A stretch of DNA of 64,000 nucleotides. Source: Burkholderia cepacia GG4 (GTDB lineage Bacteria; Pseudomonadota; Gammaproteobacteria; Burkholderiales; Burkholderiaceae). Shown one piece after another: positions 25,468 to 33,953 of this stretch. The position numbers and the translations under genes were made by a program. Below the pieces are notes generated by a model. The model made no database searches, was not told the DNA's origin, and saw only the letters and a list, made by a program, of their open reading frames with translations. Position 1 is the first letter of the stretch, and each line of letters starts with the position of its first letter. Where the stretch lies: NCBI RefSeq assembly GCF_000292915.1, contig NC_018514.1:1488001-1552000 (forward strand), written 5' to 3'.

Positions 25468-27854
25468 TCCACTACGTCGACGTTCGCGCTGCCGGCGCGT
25501 GCCTGCGGCTCGGCGTCGTGCGTCGCACCGTCCGCCGCGAAGCGCTCCGGCAGCGACACGATCGTCTCGAACGCGCGATACGACGCGCCGACGCGATCGT
25601 CGGTGAAGCGCAGCGCGATGTCGCCGCCGTCGCGCTTCAGGAAATTGCGCACCGCGTCCATCCCGACGCCGCGGCCCGACACTTCGGTCACCGCGCGCGC
25701 GGTCGAGAAGCCCGGACGGAAGATCAGTTCGGCCACCGCTTCATCAGTCAGCGCCGCTTCGTTGCCGGCGTCGATCCAGCCGCGCTCGCGCGCGATCCCG
25801 CGAATCCGGTCGAGCGCGAGGCCACGGCCGTCGTCGCCGAGCACGAACCACAGCTCGCCGCCACCCACACCGACCGCGATGTCGATCGTGCCGGACGCCG
25901 CCTTGCCGGCCGCGCGCCGCTCTTCGGACGACTCGATCCCGTGGTCGATCGAATTGCGCAGCAGGTGCATGAACACGTTCTTCAGCGTCGCGCCGATCTC
26001 GCTGCGCACGCGATGGCCGTTGCTGTCGATATGCACGACGGGCGCCGGCTTGCCGAGTTCGGCCGCGAGCGACGGCAGCGACTCGATCACGCCGCCCAGC
26101 GCATCGCCGATGCCCTGCGTGCCAAACTGGCTCAGCAGGCGGCGGACCGAATCGCGCGCCGCGTGCCAGTCGCCCGCATTCGCCGGGTCGGCGCCGTCGA
26201 GCACGCGCAGGCTCTCGCTGATATGCGCGCGCTCGACCATCAGGTAGTCGGCGCCGCCATGCTGCGCCGCGTCGCCGCTGCGGCCGAGCGTGACCGCGTT
26301 GATCGTCGCGTAGTGGTCGACCGCCTCGCGCACGCGCGACAGGTCGTCCATCAGCGCATCGCGGTTCCACTCGGGGCCGCCGTCCACGTGGCGCAGCGAT
26401 TCGTACGCCTGCTCCGCTTCATGGACGATGTTGGTCAGGTGCTGCAAGCTGTACGTGCGTGCGTTGCCCTTGATCGTGTGCATGTTGCGGAACAGCGCCG
26501 CGACGATCGAGTGATCCGCGCGGTCGTGCTGGCGGATCATCCGCTCGTTCTCGCTGAGGAAGCCCTTCGCGCTGTGCACGAAGTCGTGGAACTTGTCCTG
26601 GCTGATCGACAGGATCTCGCCGATCATCTCGAGGCGGCGCTGCTGCTCGCCGGCCTGCGCGGTCAGCTCGCGAATCTCGGTCACGTCCCGCACGCACAGC
26701 ATCAGCCGAACCACCGTGTCGGTCTCGTCGGTGATCGCCGACCAGCTCAGGTCGAGCCATTTCTCGCGGCCGTCCGGCATCCGCTTCGCGACTTCGTTGA
26801 CGAGCAGGTGCTCGTTGAACGCGAAGTTCATGCTGTCCTCGCCGAGGCATGCATGCACGGCCGCGTCGACCTGCGAGCGCGCGTCGGCACCGATGCTCGA
26901 ATCGTCGAACACGAGCGCCATCAGGTCGCGGCCGGCGATGTCGCTGGTTTCGAAGATGGTCTCGAGGTAAGCCGAATACTCCGCATGCACGACGCCGCCT
27001 TCGACGACGGTCAGGATCCCCTGCTGCATGTTCTGCAGCATCGCCTGGATGTCGGCCGTCTTCTGCTTCAGTTGCGCGGCATTCTCCTGGATCTTCTCGA
27101 TCATCCCGTTGAACGCGACGATCGAATGGCCGATCTCGTCCATCCGGCCCACCGGCACGCGGCGCGTGAAGTCCTGGCTCGTCGCGATCTCGCTCATCAT
27201 CGTCTGCATCCGGCTCAGCGGGCGCGTGATCTGGCGGTACAGCACGAAGCCGAGCGCGGTCAGCAGTACGACGACCGTGCCTGCGACGCCCGCGATCGCG
27301 GTCGCCGTCGTCGCGAGCATGCCGTTCAGCGCGCGGATCGCGTCGTCCTTCTGGCGGTTCTTCTCGACGCGCAGCGTGTCGACGATGCTTTCGAGTTCGT
27401 CGCGATACTGCGCGACGTTCGCGAACAGGTACGCCTGCGCCATCTCGGGCTTGCCGTCGGTCTTCATCTTCACGGTGTCGTCGATCGCCGCGAAGTAGTT
27501 CGCGGCGCTGTCCTTCGCCTGCGCGACGAGGCCTTCCTGTGCGCGGCCGACCGCCGATTTCTGCTGTGCGTCGAGCGCCGCGCGCAATGCGCCCTGCTTC
27601 GCCTTCAGCTCGTCGCGCGCCTGCGCGGCGGTGTTCGCGTCGGGCGCGTACACCAGCGTCATCGTCGCGATCTGGATGTTCTTCACGTCGGCGACGAGAT
27701 CCGCCGATGCGAGCGCGCTCGGCACGATTCCCTGGGTAACCTGACGCACCTCGGACGCGCTCTTGCGCGTCTGGTACACGGCGTACACGCCGATCGCGGA
27801 TAGCGCGAAAAACGTCAGGACGACTAGCAGCGTAATGCGATGACGGATGGTCAT
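25464..27854 (-). CDS. Membrane hybrid chemosensor: HAMP-PAS-HPt-HATPase kinase without CheW-binding domain
   Basis: 796 residues. Membrane helices at about 7-27 and 185-208 bracket a periplasmic four-helix-bundle sensor. Then come HAMP (about 209-262), a PAS-like region (about 275-395), an HPt domain with the phosphoacceptor H459 in NMHTIKGNARTYSL, and a CheA-type ATPase: N box HLLRNSIDHGIES (630-642), DDGRGLALDR and SGRGVGMDAVRNFL (726-739). The CheA P5 domain that binds CheW is missing; the protein ends 57 residues after the G box. So sensor and CheA-like kinase are one polypeptide. It heads a five-gene operon with four-base overlaps. Confidence 0.88.
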   Translation of the reverse strand: MTIRHRITLLVVLTFFALSAIGVYAVYQTRKSASEVRQVTQGIVPSALASADLVADVKNIQIATMTLVYAPDANTAAQARDELKAKQGALRAALDAQQKSAVGRAQEGLVAQAKDSAANYFAAIDDTVKMKTDGKPEMAQAYLFANVAQYRDELESIVDTLRVEKNRQKDDAIRALNGMLATTATAIAGVAGTVVVLLTALGFVLYRQITRPLSRMQTMMSEIATSQDFTRRVPVGRMDEIGHSIVAFNGMIEKIQENAAQLKQKTADIQAMLQNMQQGILTVVEGGVVHAEYSAYLETIFETSDIAGRDLMALVFDDSSIGADARSQVDAAVHACLGEDSMNFAFNEHLLVNEVAKRMPDGREKWLDLSWSAITDETDTVVRLMLCVRDVTEIRELTAQAGEQQRRLEMIGEILSISQDKFHDFVHSAKGFLSENERMIRQHDRADHSIVAALFRNMHTIKGNARTYSLQHLTNIVHEAEQAYESLRHVDGGPEWNRDALMDDLSRVREAVDHYATINAVTLGRSGDAAQHGGADYLMVERAHISESLRVLDGADPANAGDWHAARDSVRRLLSQFGTQGIGDALGGVIESLPSLAAELGKPAPVVHIDSNGHRVRSEIGATLKNVFMHLLRNSIDHGIESSEERRAAGKAASGTIDIAVGVGGGELWFVLGDDGRGLALDRIRGIARERGWIDAGNEAALTDEAVAELIFRPGFSTARAVTEVSGRGVGMDAVRNFLKRDGGDIALRFTDDRVGASYRAFETIVSLPERFAADGATHDAEPQARAGSANVDVVE

Positions 27855-28250
27855 GAGTACAGCTCCCCGCAGCGATCCGGCTTCGATCGCCCTTTGATCT
27901 ATTGAAAGAATGTGAGCGCCGAATTATCGGGGATGGTGTATGACTGTCCGATGACCAACAATCAATCGGTCATTGAGAAAATCGCAATGATCAATTACCG
28001 CGAGAAAACCCTAAAGTTTTTCGCTGGCGGGCCGTTAACCTCTGGCCTGTAAGGCACGGCGGGGCTTTCAAGCCGGCCGAAGATAGCGAATTGCGGGTAT
28101 TCATTCTTTTATTCTTGATCCGGCAATTCAATCCGGTCGAATACCGGTAAAACGTTTGCGCATTATCTACGAATCGCAGCGTTGATGCAGCCTTTTACTC
28201 GCGGCCGCGGATTCGATGCGCGGGCCGTCGGCGGCCCGCGCCTTCATCGT
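27855..28250. other. 396-bp intergenic region upstream of the chemosensory operon
   Basis: The gap separates the kinase ATG (27854) from the stop of the deacylase gene (28251). It is much AT-richer than its flanks and has no convincing protein gene. It contains a strong sigma-28-like promoter at 28012-28038 on the + strand, plus short hairpins downstream of it: GGCTT-TC-AAGCC near 28066 and CCGGT-CGAAT-ACCGG near 28134. A short RNA from this promoter is possible. No clear promoter for the kinase operon was recognised. Confidence 0.6.
28012..28038 (+). promoter_or_regulatory. Near-consensus sigma-28 (FliA) promoter
   Basis: TAAAGTTT (28012-28019), an 11-base spacer and GCCGTTAA (28031-28038) match the FliA consensus TAAAGTTT-N11-GCCGATAA at 15 of 16 bases with exact spacing. 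Transcription would start near 28045 and run rightward, away from the chemosensory operon and antisense to the convergent deacylase gene. The match is far better than expected by chance in GC-rich DNA. It suggests expression tied to motility. Confidence 0.75.
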
Positions 28251-29261
28251 TCAGGGGTCGAGTGCACCGCCCGACCACCCGGCCGACGGCCGCGACCCGG
28301 TCAGCTTCAGCGCGACGTCGCCCTGCGCGACCAGCCGCTCGCGATTGCGCGTGACGATCCGTCCGGCCTGCGGCGCGACCAGTACATGCTCGCTGCCGGG
28401 CACGCCCGGATGCGCGACGATCCGCGCGATGCGCTCGCCCGCCGCGACCGACGCGCCGAGTTCGCGTTCGTACACGAGCACGCCCGACACCGGCGCGAGC
28501 ACCGTCTCCATGTGCGCGATCGGCACGGCGTCGCCGCCCCATTCGGGCGCGCCGGGCGGCTCCGCGATCACGCCGCGGCCGCGCAGGAACGCGAGTATGC
28601 CGTCGGCGTCGCGCTCGGCCAGCGCGTCGGACACGTCGGATTGACCGCGCAGCTCGACGGTCGCGACGAGCCGCTCGTGCAGGCGGCCGGTGCGCGCCCA
28701 GTGCGCGGCGATCGCGCCTTCGAATGCGCCGTCGTCGTCCTCGTCCCACAGGATCACGACGTCGGCGCCGAGCGCCGCGGCAAGATCGCGGCCGGCCGGC
28801 CACAGGTCGCGATGCAAGTAGAGATAGGGCAGCGCGTCGGAATCGGTATGGAGGTCGAGCACGAGGTCTGCATCGCGCGCGGCGTCGAACAGCGTGCGCT
28901 GCCACGCGGCGAACGTCGTCGCGGGCCGGCGCGTCGCCGCCGATTCGTGGAAATGCCGGTTGAAGTTGCGGTGCGTCGCGTCGTGAAAGCGGCCGAGCAG
29001 CCGCCCCTGCCGGAACTGCGCGAGCCCGAGCGGGTTCGCCTGCGGTACGACCGTCACCGTGCCGCGCAGCACGCCGCGATCGTGTGCCGCGCAGAGTTGC
29101 GGCAGCAACCGGTGCAGCACGAGCATGCCGGCGATCTCGTCCGCATGCACGCCGGCCTGCAGGTGCACGCGCGGCCCATCGCCACCCGACAGCCGCCACG
29201 CGCGGATCGCGAGCGGCTGCCCACCGTCGCCAGGCACCTGCCATGTCAGCGTTTCGATCAT
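28251..29261 (-). CDS. Succinylglutamate desuccinylase/aspartoacylase (AstE/AspA) family deacylase
   Basis: 336 residues. Zinc-binding and catalytic parts are visible: H-x-x-E in LQAGVHADEIAGM, the second metal His in LVLDLHTDSDALPY, and the arginine/asparagine region ATHRNFNRHFHE. A C-terminal beta-rich domain (AHMETVLAPVSGVLVYERELGASV) resembles a biotinyl-like cap seen in AstE-type proteins. Family members remove acyl groups from N-acyl amino acids. It is the last gene of the leftward ABC/aminotransferase operon, so the operon probably imports an N-acyl basic amino acid and frees the amine. The ATG at 29261 has AGGAGGACG upstream. Confidence 0.85.
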   Translation of the reverse strand: MIETLTWQVPGDGGQPLAIRAWRLSGGDGPRVHLQAGVHADEIAGMLVLHRLLPQLCAAHDRGVLRGTVTVVPQANPLGLAQFRQGRLLGRFHDATHRNFNRHFHESAATRRPATTFAAWQRTLFDAARDADLVLDLHTDSDALPYLYLHRDLWPAGRDLAAALGADVVILWDEDDDGAFEGAIAAHWARTGRLHERLVATVELRGQSDVSDALAERDADGILAFLRGRGVIAEPPGAPEWGGDAVPIAHMETVLAPVSGVLVYERELGASVAAGERIARIVAHPGVPGSEHVLVAPQAGRIVTRNRERLVAQGDVALKLTGSRPSAGWSGGALDP

Positions 29262-29292
29262 CGTCCGTCCTCCTGTTGCGGCGGCCCGAGCA

Positions 29293-30486
29293 TCACGACG
29301 CCGCGCGCGCATCCGCGCCGAGGCCGGCGACGAATGCCGCGATGCGCTCGCACGCGTCGGCCAGCTTCGCATCGTCGACGACGAAGCCGAAGCGCACGAA
29401 GCCCGACGCGGTATCGCCGAACGCGCTCGCGTCGAGCAGCGCGACCTGCTTCGCGCGGAACAACCCCCACGTGAATGCATGCGCATCCAGCCCCGTGCCG
29501 CGCACATCGACCATCATGAACATCCCGGCCTCCGGCAGCAGGCAGCGCAGCCCCGGCACGTCGCGCAGCCGCGCGTAGGCCAGGTCGCGGCGGCGCCGGT
29601 ACAGCTCGCGCATGTCCGCGACGATCGCAGCCTTGTTGTCGAGCGCGGCAATGGCCGCCTGCTGGATAAAACCCGGCAGCCCGTACAGCATGCACAGCGC
29701 GAGCCGCTCCGCATGCCCAATCAGCTCGGTCGGGCCGATCGCCCAGCCGACCCGCCAGCCCGGCATCGCATGCGATTTCGACAGGCTGCCGATCGTCACC
29801 GTGCGCTCGGCCATCCCCGGCAGCGACGCGATGCTGACCGTGTCGCGCTCGAACGTCAGTTCCGCATAGACCTCGTCCGATACGACCCACAGGTCGCGTT
29901 CGCAGGCGAGCCGCGCGATCCGTTCGAGATCGGCGCGCGGCATCACGACGCCGGTCGGATTGCACGGCGTCGCGAAGAAGATGGCCTTCGTGCGCGGCGT
30001 CACGGCCGCCTCGAGCGCGTCGAAGTCGAGATGAAAACCGCGCGCCGCATCGACCGGCACCGGCACGAGCGTCGCGCCAGAGGCCCGCACGCTCGCTTCG
30101 TACGTCAGGTACATCGGCTCCGGCACGATCACCTCGTCGCCGGCCTCGCACAGGCACATCGCCATCGCGAACAGCGCGTTCTGCGCACCGGCCGTCACGA
30201 TCACGTGCTCGGCGTCGACCGCCTGGCCGGACGCCTTCGCATGCTCGCGCGCGATCGCCGCGCGCAGCTCGGCGCGGCCGCGCACCTCGCTGTAGTGCGT
30301 ATCGCCGCCGCGCAGCGCCGTCACCGCGCGCTCGACGATCACGTCGGGCGTCGCGAAATCCGGATCGCCGACGCTCAGGATGATCGCCGGCTCGCCTGCC
30401 GCGACCGCGCGCTGCGCCGCGTAATGAATGTCCCATGCGGTCGTGCGCTTGCCCTGCAGGCGATCGACCAGCTTCGAATAGTTCAT
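29293..30486 (-). CDS. Class I/II aminotransferase resembling arginine:pyruvate transaminase AruH
   Basis: 397 residues, fold type I. The PLP lysine is in GSLSKSHAMPGWRVGW; other family parts are LSVGDPDFATPDVIV, ATPCNPTGVVMP and VSDEVYAEL. From memory of AruH, the AWDIHYAA N-terminus, SKSHAMPGWRVGW and LCMLYGLPGFIQ stretches are close matches, so transfer of the alpha-amino group of a basic amino acid to pyruvate is the best guess. An AruI-like decarboxylase is encoded at 34692-36293. The gene lies 52 bp after the permease and 31 bp before the deacylase gene. The ATG has GAGGGAGAACGC upstream. Confidence 0.85.
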   Translation of the reverse strand: MNYSKLVDRLQGKRTTAWDIHYAAQRAVAAGEPAIILSVGDPDFATPDVIVERAVTALRGGDTHYSEVRGRAELRAAIAREHAKASGQAVDAEHVIVTAGAQNALFAMAMCLCEAGDEVIVPEPMYLTYEASVRASGATLVPVPVDAARGFHLDFDALEAAVTPRTKAIFFATPCNPTGVVMPRADLERIARLACERDLWVVSDEVYAELTFERDTVSIASLPGMAERTVTIGSLSKSHAMPGWRVGWAIGPTELIGHAERLALCMLYGLPGFIQQAAIAALDNKAAIVADMRELYRRRRDLAYARLRDVPGLRCLLPEAGMFMMVDVRGTGLDAHAFTWGLFRAKQVALLDASAFGDTASGFVRFGFVVDDAKLADACERIAAFVAGLGADARAAS

Positions 30487-30538
30487 GCGTTCTCCCTCGC
30501 ACGGCGCCCGCCCGGCCGCCGCGCCGTCAGTGGTTCGT

Positions 30539-31234
30539 TCAACGCGGCATGCGCACCGGCACACGCCGCTCGAGCCGGCCGAACGCGCGCTCGATCACGA
30601 ACGCGAGCACGACGTAGATTACCGCGATCGCCAGCAGCGGCTCGTAGGTCCGCAGCGTCTGCGCGCGGATGTAGTTCGCGGCACCGAGCACGTCCATCAC
30701 CGCGACCGTCGATGCGAGCGCGGTCGATTTCAGCAGCATCACGGTCTCGCCCGCGAGCGTCGGCAGCAGGATCTGGATCGCGCGCGGCAGCCACACGCGC
30801 CGCGCGATCATCGACGGGCGCATCCCCATCGCGCGTGCGGCCTCGATCTCACCCTTCGGCACGCCGCGCAGGCCCGCGCGCAGCACTTCGCCGACATACG
30901 CACCGACGCTGATCACCAGCGCGAACGCGACATACCAGAATCCGTCGCGCAGGAACGGCCACAGCACGCTGTCGCGCAAGGCGGGCCAGCCGGCGAACAG
31001 CGAGCCGACGCCATAGTAGATCAGGTAGATCTGCACCAGCAGCGGCGTGCCGCGGATCACTTCGGTGAAGGCCTTGCTGACGCGCGCGACGACCGGATTG
31101 CCCGACAGCCGCGCGAACGCGACGGCGATCGCGAGCCCGAAGCCGAGCACGGCCGAGATGACGAGCAGCTTGACGGTGGTCAGCACGCCGAGCAGCAGCA
31201 GCGATCCGTAGGAAGACAGTACGCTCAGATCCAT
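30539..31234 (-). CDS. Amino acid ABC transporter permease (HisM/OccM-like)
   Basis: 231 residues with five membrane segments and the HisMQ signature EVIRGTPLLVQIYLIYYGV. The EAA loop is AARAMGMRPSMIARRVWLPRAIQILLPTLAGE. It pairs with the second permease of this operon (31284-32000) to form a heterodimeric channel, as in histidine and octopine importers. The start at 31234 (MDLSVLSSYGSLLLLG) fits the family. Confidence 0.93.
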   Translation of the reverse strand: MDLSVLSSYGSLLLLGVLTTVKLLVISAVLGFGLAIAVAFARLSGNPVVARVSKAFTEVIRGTPLLVQIYLIYYGVGSLFAGWPALRDSVLWPFLRDGFWYVAFALVISVGAYVGEVLRAGLRGVPKGEIEAARAMGMRPSMIARRVWLPRAIQILLPTLAGETVMLLKSTALASTVAVMDVLGAANYIRAQTLRTYEPLLAIAVIYVVLAFVIERAFGRLERRVPVRMPR

Positions 31235-31283
31235 GACGTGGCTCCGGTTCGCTCGAGAAATGCGTGGACAGGCACGACGCGGC

Positions 31284-32000
31284 TCACGATGCCGGCATCC
31301 AGCGGCCGAAGCGCCGCTCGATCTCGCGGAACAGCATGCCCGACAGCGACGTGATCGCAAAGTACACGGCCGCGACCATCAGGTAGTAGTGCATGTACTC
31401 GCGCGTCGAACCGGCCGCCTGCTTCGCCGTGTAGAGCAGCTCGCTGTAGCCGACCACGCTGATCAGCGCGCTGTCCTTCACGAGGATCAGCCACAGGTTC
31501 GTGAAGCCGGCCAATGCATACGGTGCCATCGCAGGCAGCGTCACGCGGCGGAACACGAGCGTCGGCGACGCGCCGAACGCACGCGCGGCCTCGATCTGCC
31601 CGTACGGAATCGCGAGGATCGCACCGCGGATGATCTCGGCCGCATAGGCGCCCTGCACGATGCCGAGCACGATCACCGCCGCCGCGAAGCCGTTGACCGC
31701 GACCGGCCCGACGCCGATCGCCGTCATCAGCAGGTTGATCGCATCGGTGCCCGCGTAATAGAGCAGCAGGATCAGCAGCAGCTCAGGCACCGCGCGGCAC
31801 AGCGTCGTGTAGCCCTGCGCGAGCCGTTCGAGCACGCGCACGCCGGACAGCTTCGCGGCAGCGCCCAGCAGCCCGAGCACGATGCCGACGACGAACGCGC
31901 CGAGCGAAATCTCGAGCGTCACGCCCGCGCCCTGCAGCAGCGCGACGCCCCAGCCGTCCGGGTCCATGCCCAGGTAGCTCACCCATCCCCAACCGTCCAT
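31284..32000 (-). CDS. Amino acid ABC transporter permease (HisQ/OccQ-like)
   Basis: 238 residues, five membrane segments. The signature region CRAVPELLLILLLYYAGTDAI differs from the partner in the RxxPELL pattern typical of HisQ/OccQ subunits. The EAA loop is AARAFGASPTLVFRRVTLPAMAPYALAGF. The ATG at 32000 has GAGGAGGCGGC upstream; an internal ATG 11 codons later is an alternative. It lies 40 bp after the binding-protein gene. Confidence 0.93.
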   Translation of the reverse strand: MDGWGWVSYLGMDPDGWGVALLQGAGVTLEISLGAFVVGIVLGLLGAAAKLSGVRVLERLAQGYTTLCRAVPELLLILLLYYAGTDAINLLMTAIGVGPVAVNGFAAAVIVLGIVQGAYAAEIIRGAILAIPYGQIEAARAFGASPTLVFRRVTLPAMAPYALAGFTNLWLILVKDSALISVVGYSELLYTAKQAAGSTREYMHYYLMVAAVYFAITSLSGMLFREIERRFGRWMPAS

Positions 32001-32040
32001 GCCGCCTCCTCGTCCGTGCGTGGCGCTCGTGTGCGTGCGA

Positions 32041-32838
32041 TCAGTGCGGCCAGAGGTCGATCGGGAAATACTTCTTCGCGATCTGCGCGTACTTGCCCGA
32101 TGCGTGCAGTTGTTCCAGCGCCTGGTCCATCTGCTGCTTCAGCGGCGCATCGGCCTTGCGCATCCCCGCGCCGACGCCGTAGCCGAAGATCGCCGGGTCC
32201 ATCTTCACGCTGCCGGGGCCCTTCAGCTCGAACGCGGAGCCGTCCTTCGACTTCAGGAAATCGAGGATGCCGAGCTGGTCGAGATACATCGTGTCGATAC
32301 GGCCCGCGACGAGGTCGGCGTTGCAGTCGTCCTGCGTGTTGTACAGGCGCACCGTCGCGCTCTTGCCGTACGCCATCTTGATGAACTCGGCATTTGCGGT
32401 GGAGCCCTGTACGCCGATCACCTTGCCCTTGAGGCCGTCCGGCGTCAGCGCGAGCTTCTGGTTCTTCGCACCGACGAAGGTGCCCGGCGTCTCGTAGTAC
32501 GGCCGCGAAAACGCGATTACCTTCTGGCGCTCCGGCGTGATCGACATCGAGTTGAAGATCACGTCGATCTTGTCGCTGAGCAGCGCCGGGATGATGCCGT
32601 CCCACGCGACTTCCTTGATCTCGCATTTCGCCTTCATCTGCTCGCACAGCGCGCGGATCAGGTCGGCCTCGAAGCCGCTCCACTGCCCGGTCGGGCTCTT
32701 CATCAGGAACGGCGGATACGGCTCGGCGGCGACGCCGAAGCGCAGCACGCCCGACGACGCGTGCGCGGAACCGAGCGGCGCAAGCGCCGCGAGAACGAGA
32801 CTCAACAGGCACAGCAGACTGCGTACGACGCGCTTCAT
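32041..32838 (-). CDS. Periplasmic basic-amino-acid-type binding protein (HisJ/OccT-like)
   Basis: 265 residues. Signal peptide 1-27 (MKRVVRSLLCLLSLVLAALAPLGSAHA). The mature protein has a type-3 fold with GVLRFGVAAEPYPPFLMKSPTGQWSGFEADLIRALCEQM, NSMSITPERQKVIAFSRPYYETPGTF, VIGVQGSTANAEFIK and a CysCys-bearing QDDCNADLVAGRIDTMYLDQ stretch seen in LAO/opine binders. It delivers substrate to the two permeases downstream. The ATG has AAGGAGTCCGACC upstream. Confidence 0.9.
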   Translation of the reverse strand: MKRVVRSLLCLLSLVLAALAPLGSAHASSGVLRFGVAAEPYPPFLMKSPTGQWSGFEADLIRALCEQMKAKCEIKEVAWDGIIPALLSDKIDVIFNSMSITPERQKVIAFSRPYYETPGTFVGAKNQKLALTPDGLKGKVIGVQGSTANAEFIKMAYGKSATVRLYNTQDDCNADLVAGRIDTMYLDQLGILDFLKSKDGSAFELKGPGSVKMDPAIFGYGVGAGMRKADAPLKQQMDQALEQLHASGKYAQIAKKYFPIDLWPH

Positions 32839-32908
32839 GGTCGGACTCCTTGCAGGAAAGATAGGGATCGGTGCGGCCGGCATCGATCGGGCCGGCCGCG
32901 CCCGCGGT

Positions 32909-33715
32909 TCAGTGGCGTTGCCGGTGCGCGTTGACGAACTGGCGGCAGCGTTCGCTCTGCGGCGCATCGAAGATCTCGCCCGGCGTGCCGCTCTCCTCGA
33001 CGCGTCCCTGGTGCAGGAACAGCACCTTGTTCGACACGTCGCGCGCGAACGCCATCTCGTGCGTGACGAGGATCATCGTGCGGCCTTCGCACGCGAGATC
33101 GCGGATCACCTTCAGCACTTCGCCGACGCGTTCGGGATCGAGCGCGGAGGTCGGCTCGTCGAACAGCATCACTTTCGGTCGCATCGCCAGCGCGCGCGCA
33201 ATGGCGACGCGCTGCTGCTGGCCGCCGGACAGGAACACGGGATAGACATTGCGCTTGTCGGCGAGGCCGACGCGCTCGAGCAGCTGCTCGGCGCGCGCGA
33301 TCGCTTCGGCGCGCGGTTCGCGCAGCACGTGCACGGGCATCTCGATCACGTTCTCGAGCACCGTGCGATGCGCCCACAGATTGAAGCTCTGGAACACCAT
33401 GCCGAGCCGCGTGCGGATGCGTTCGACCTGGCGCGGATCGGTCGGCACGGTGCGACCCTTGCGGTCGAGCTTCAGCCCGATCTCTTCGCCGTCGACGACG
33501 ATGCGCCCGCGGGTCGGCGTCTCCAGCAGGTTGATGCAGCGAAGCAGCGTGCTCTTGCCCGAGCCGCTCGCGCCGATCAGCGAGATCACTTCGCCTTCGC
33601 GCGCGCTCAGCGACACGCCCTTCAACACCTCCAGCTCGCCGAACCGCTTGTGCAGGTCGGTCACCTGCACGCGTTCCTCGACGGCCGTCTTCACGCTCTC
33701 CACCCGCGCCAACAT
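32909..33715 (-). CDS. Amino acid ABC transporter ATP-binding protein (HisP/OccP type)
   Basis: 268 residues with Walker A GASGSGKST, the HisP-type insertion (GLKLDRKGRTVPTDPRQVERIRTRLGMVFQSFNLWAHRTVLENV), signature [16 protein letters not shown], Walker [15 protein letters not shown] and THEMAFA. The insertion with its basic loop is typical of HisP/OccP rather than GlnQ proteins. It is the first gene of the leftward operon ending in the deacylase, and its promoter region carries the shared TTGAA-N6-TTCAA dyad 100 bp upstream. Confidence 0.94.
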   Translation of the reverse strand: MLARVESVKTAVEERVQVTDLHKRFGELEVLKGVSLSAREGEVISLIGASGSGKSTLLRCINLLETPTRGRIVVDGEEIGLKLDRKGRTVPTDPRQVERIRTRLGMVFQSFNLWAHRTVLENVIEMPVHVLREPRAEAIARAEQLLERVGLADKRNVYPVFLSGGQQQRVAIARALAMRPKVMLFDEPTSALDPERVGEVLKVIRDLACEGRTMILVTHEMAFARDVSNKVLFLHQGRVEESGTPGEIFDAPQSERCRQFVNAHRQRH

Positions 33716-33814
33716 GCTGTCTCCTGTGTCGAATTCTCACGCCCGTCCCGCGCGGGATCGCGGCGTCTTGTTGAATGGCCGACCAACCTCATGCGGAGTC
33801 GAGTATAGGCGCTG

Positions 33815-33830
33815 TTGAACAGTGGTTCAA
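33815..33830. promoter_or_regulatory. TTGAA-N6-TTCAA dyad, site 1 (tetR/ABC divergent promoter)
   Basis: TTGAACAGTGGTTCAA lies within a larger perfect dyad, CTGTTGAAC-AGTG-GTTCAACAG (33812-33833), in the 238-bp gap between the HisP-type ATPase (leftward) and the TetR gene (rightward). More half-sites follow: TTCAA at 33836 and TTGAA at 33893. The same spaced dyad recurs at 41948, 48948 and 49017. It is the likely operator of the adjacent TetR protein. Confidence 0.75.
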
Positions 33831-33953
33831 CAGATTTCAACAATCCGGAGCCGAGGGTTTTCGCGGGTTCCGCGCGGCTTTCGCCGCTGTAATTGAACAA
33901 GCGTCCGACACTCCCCTATAATCGGTGCCATGACGATCCGTTAAGGTCACTCC

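Noticed and set aside
27920..27950. TTATCGGG as the -10 of a leftward sigma-28 promoter for the chemosensory operon
   Set aside because: The -35 position has no AAACTTTA-like sequence at the right distance.
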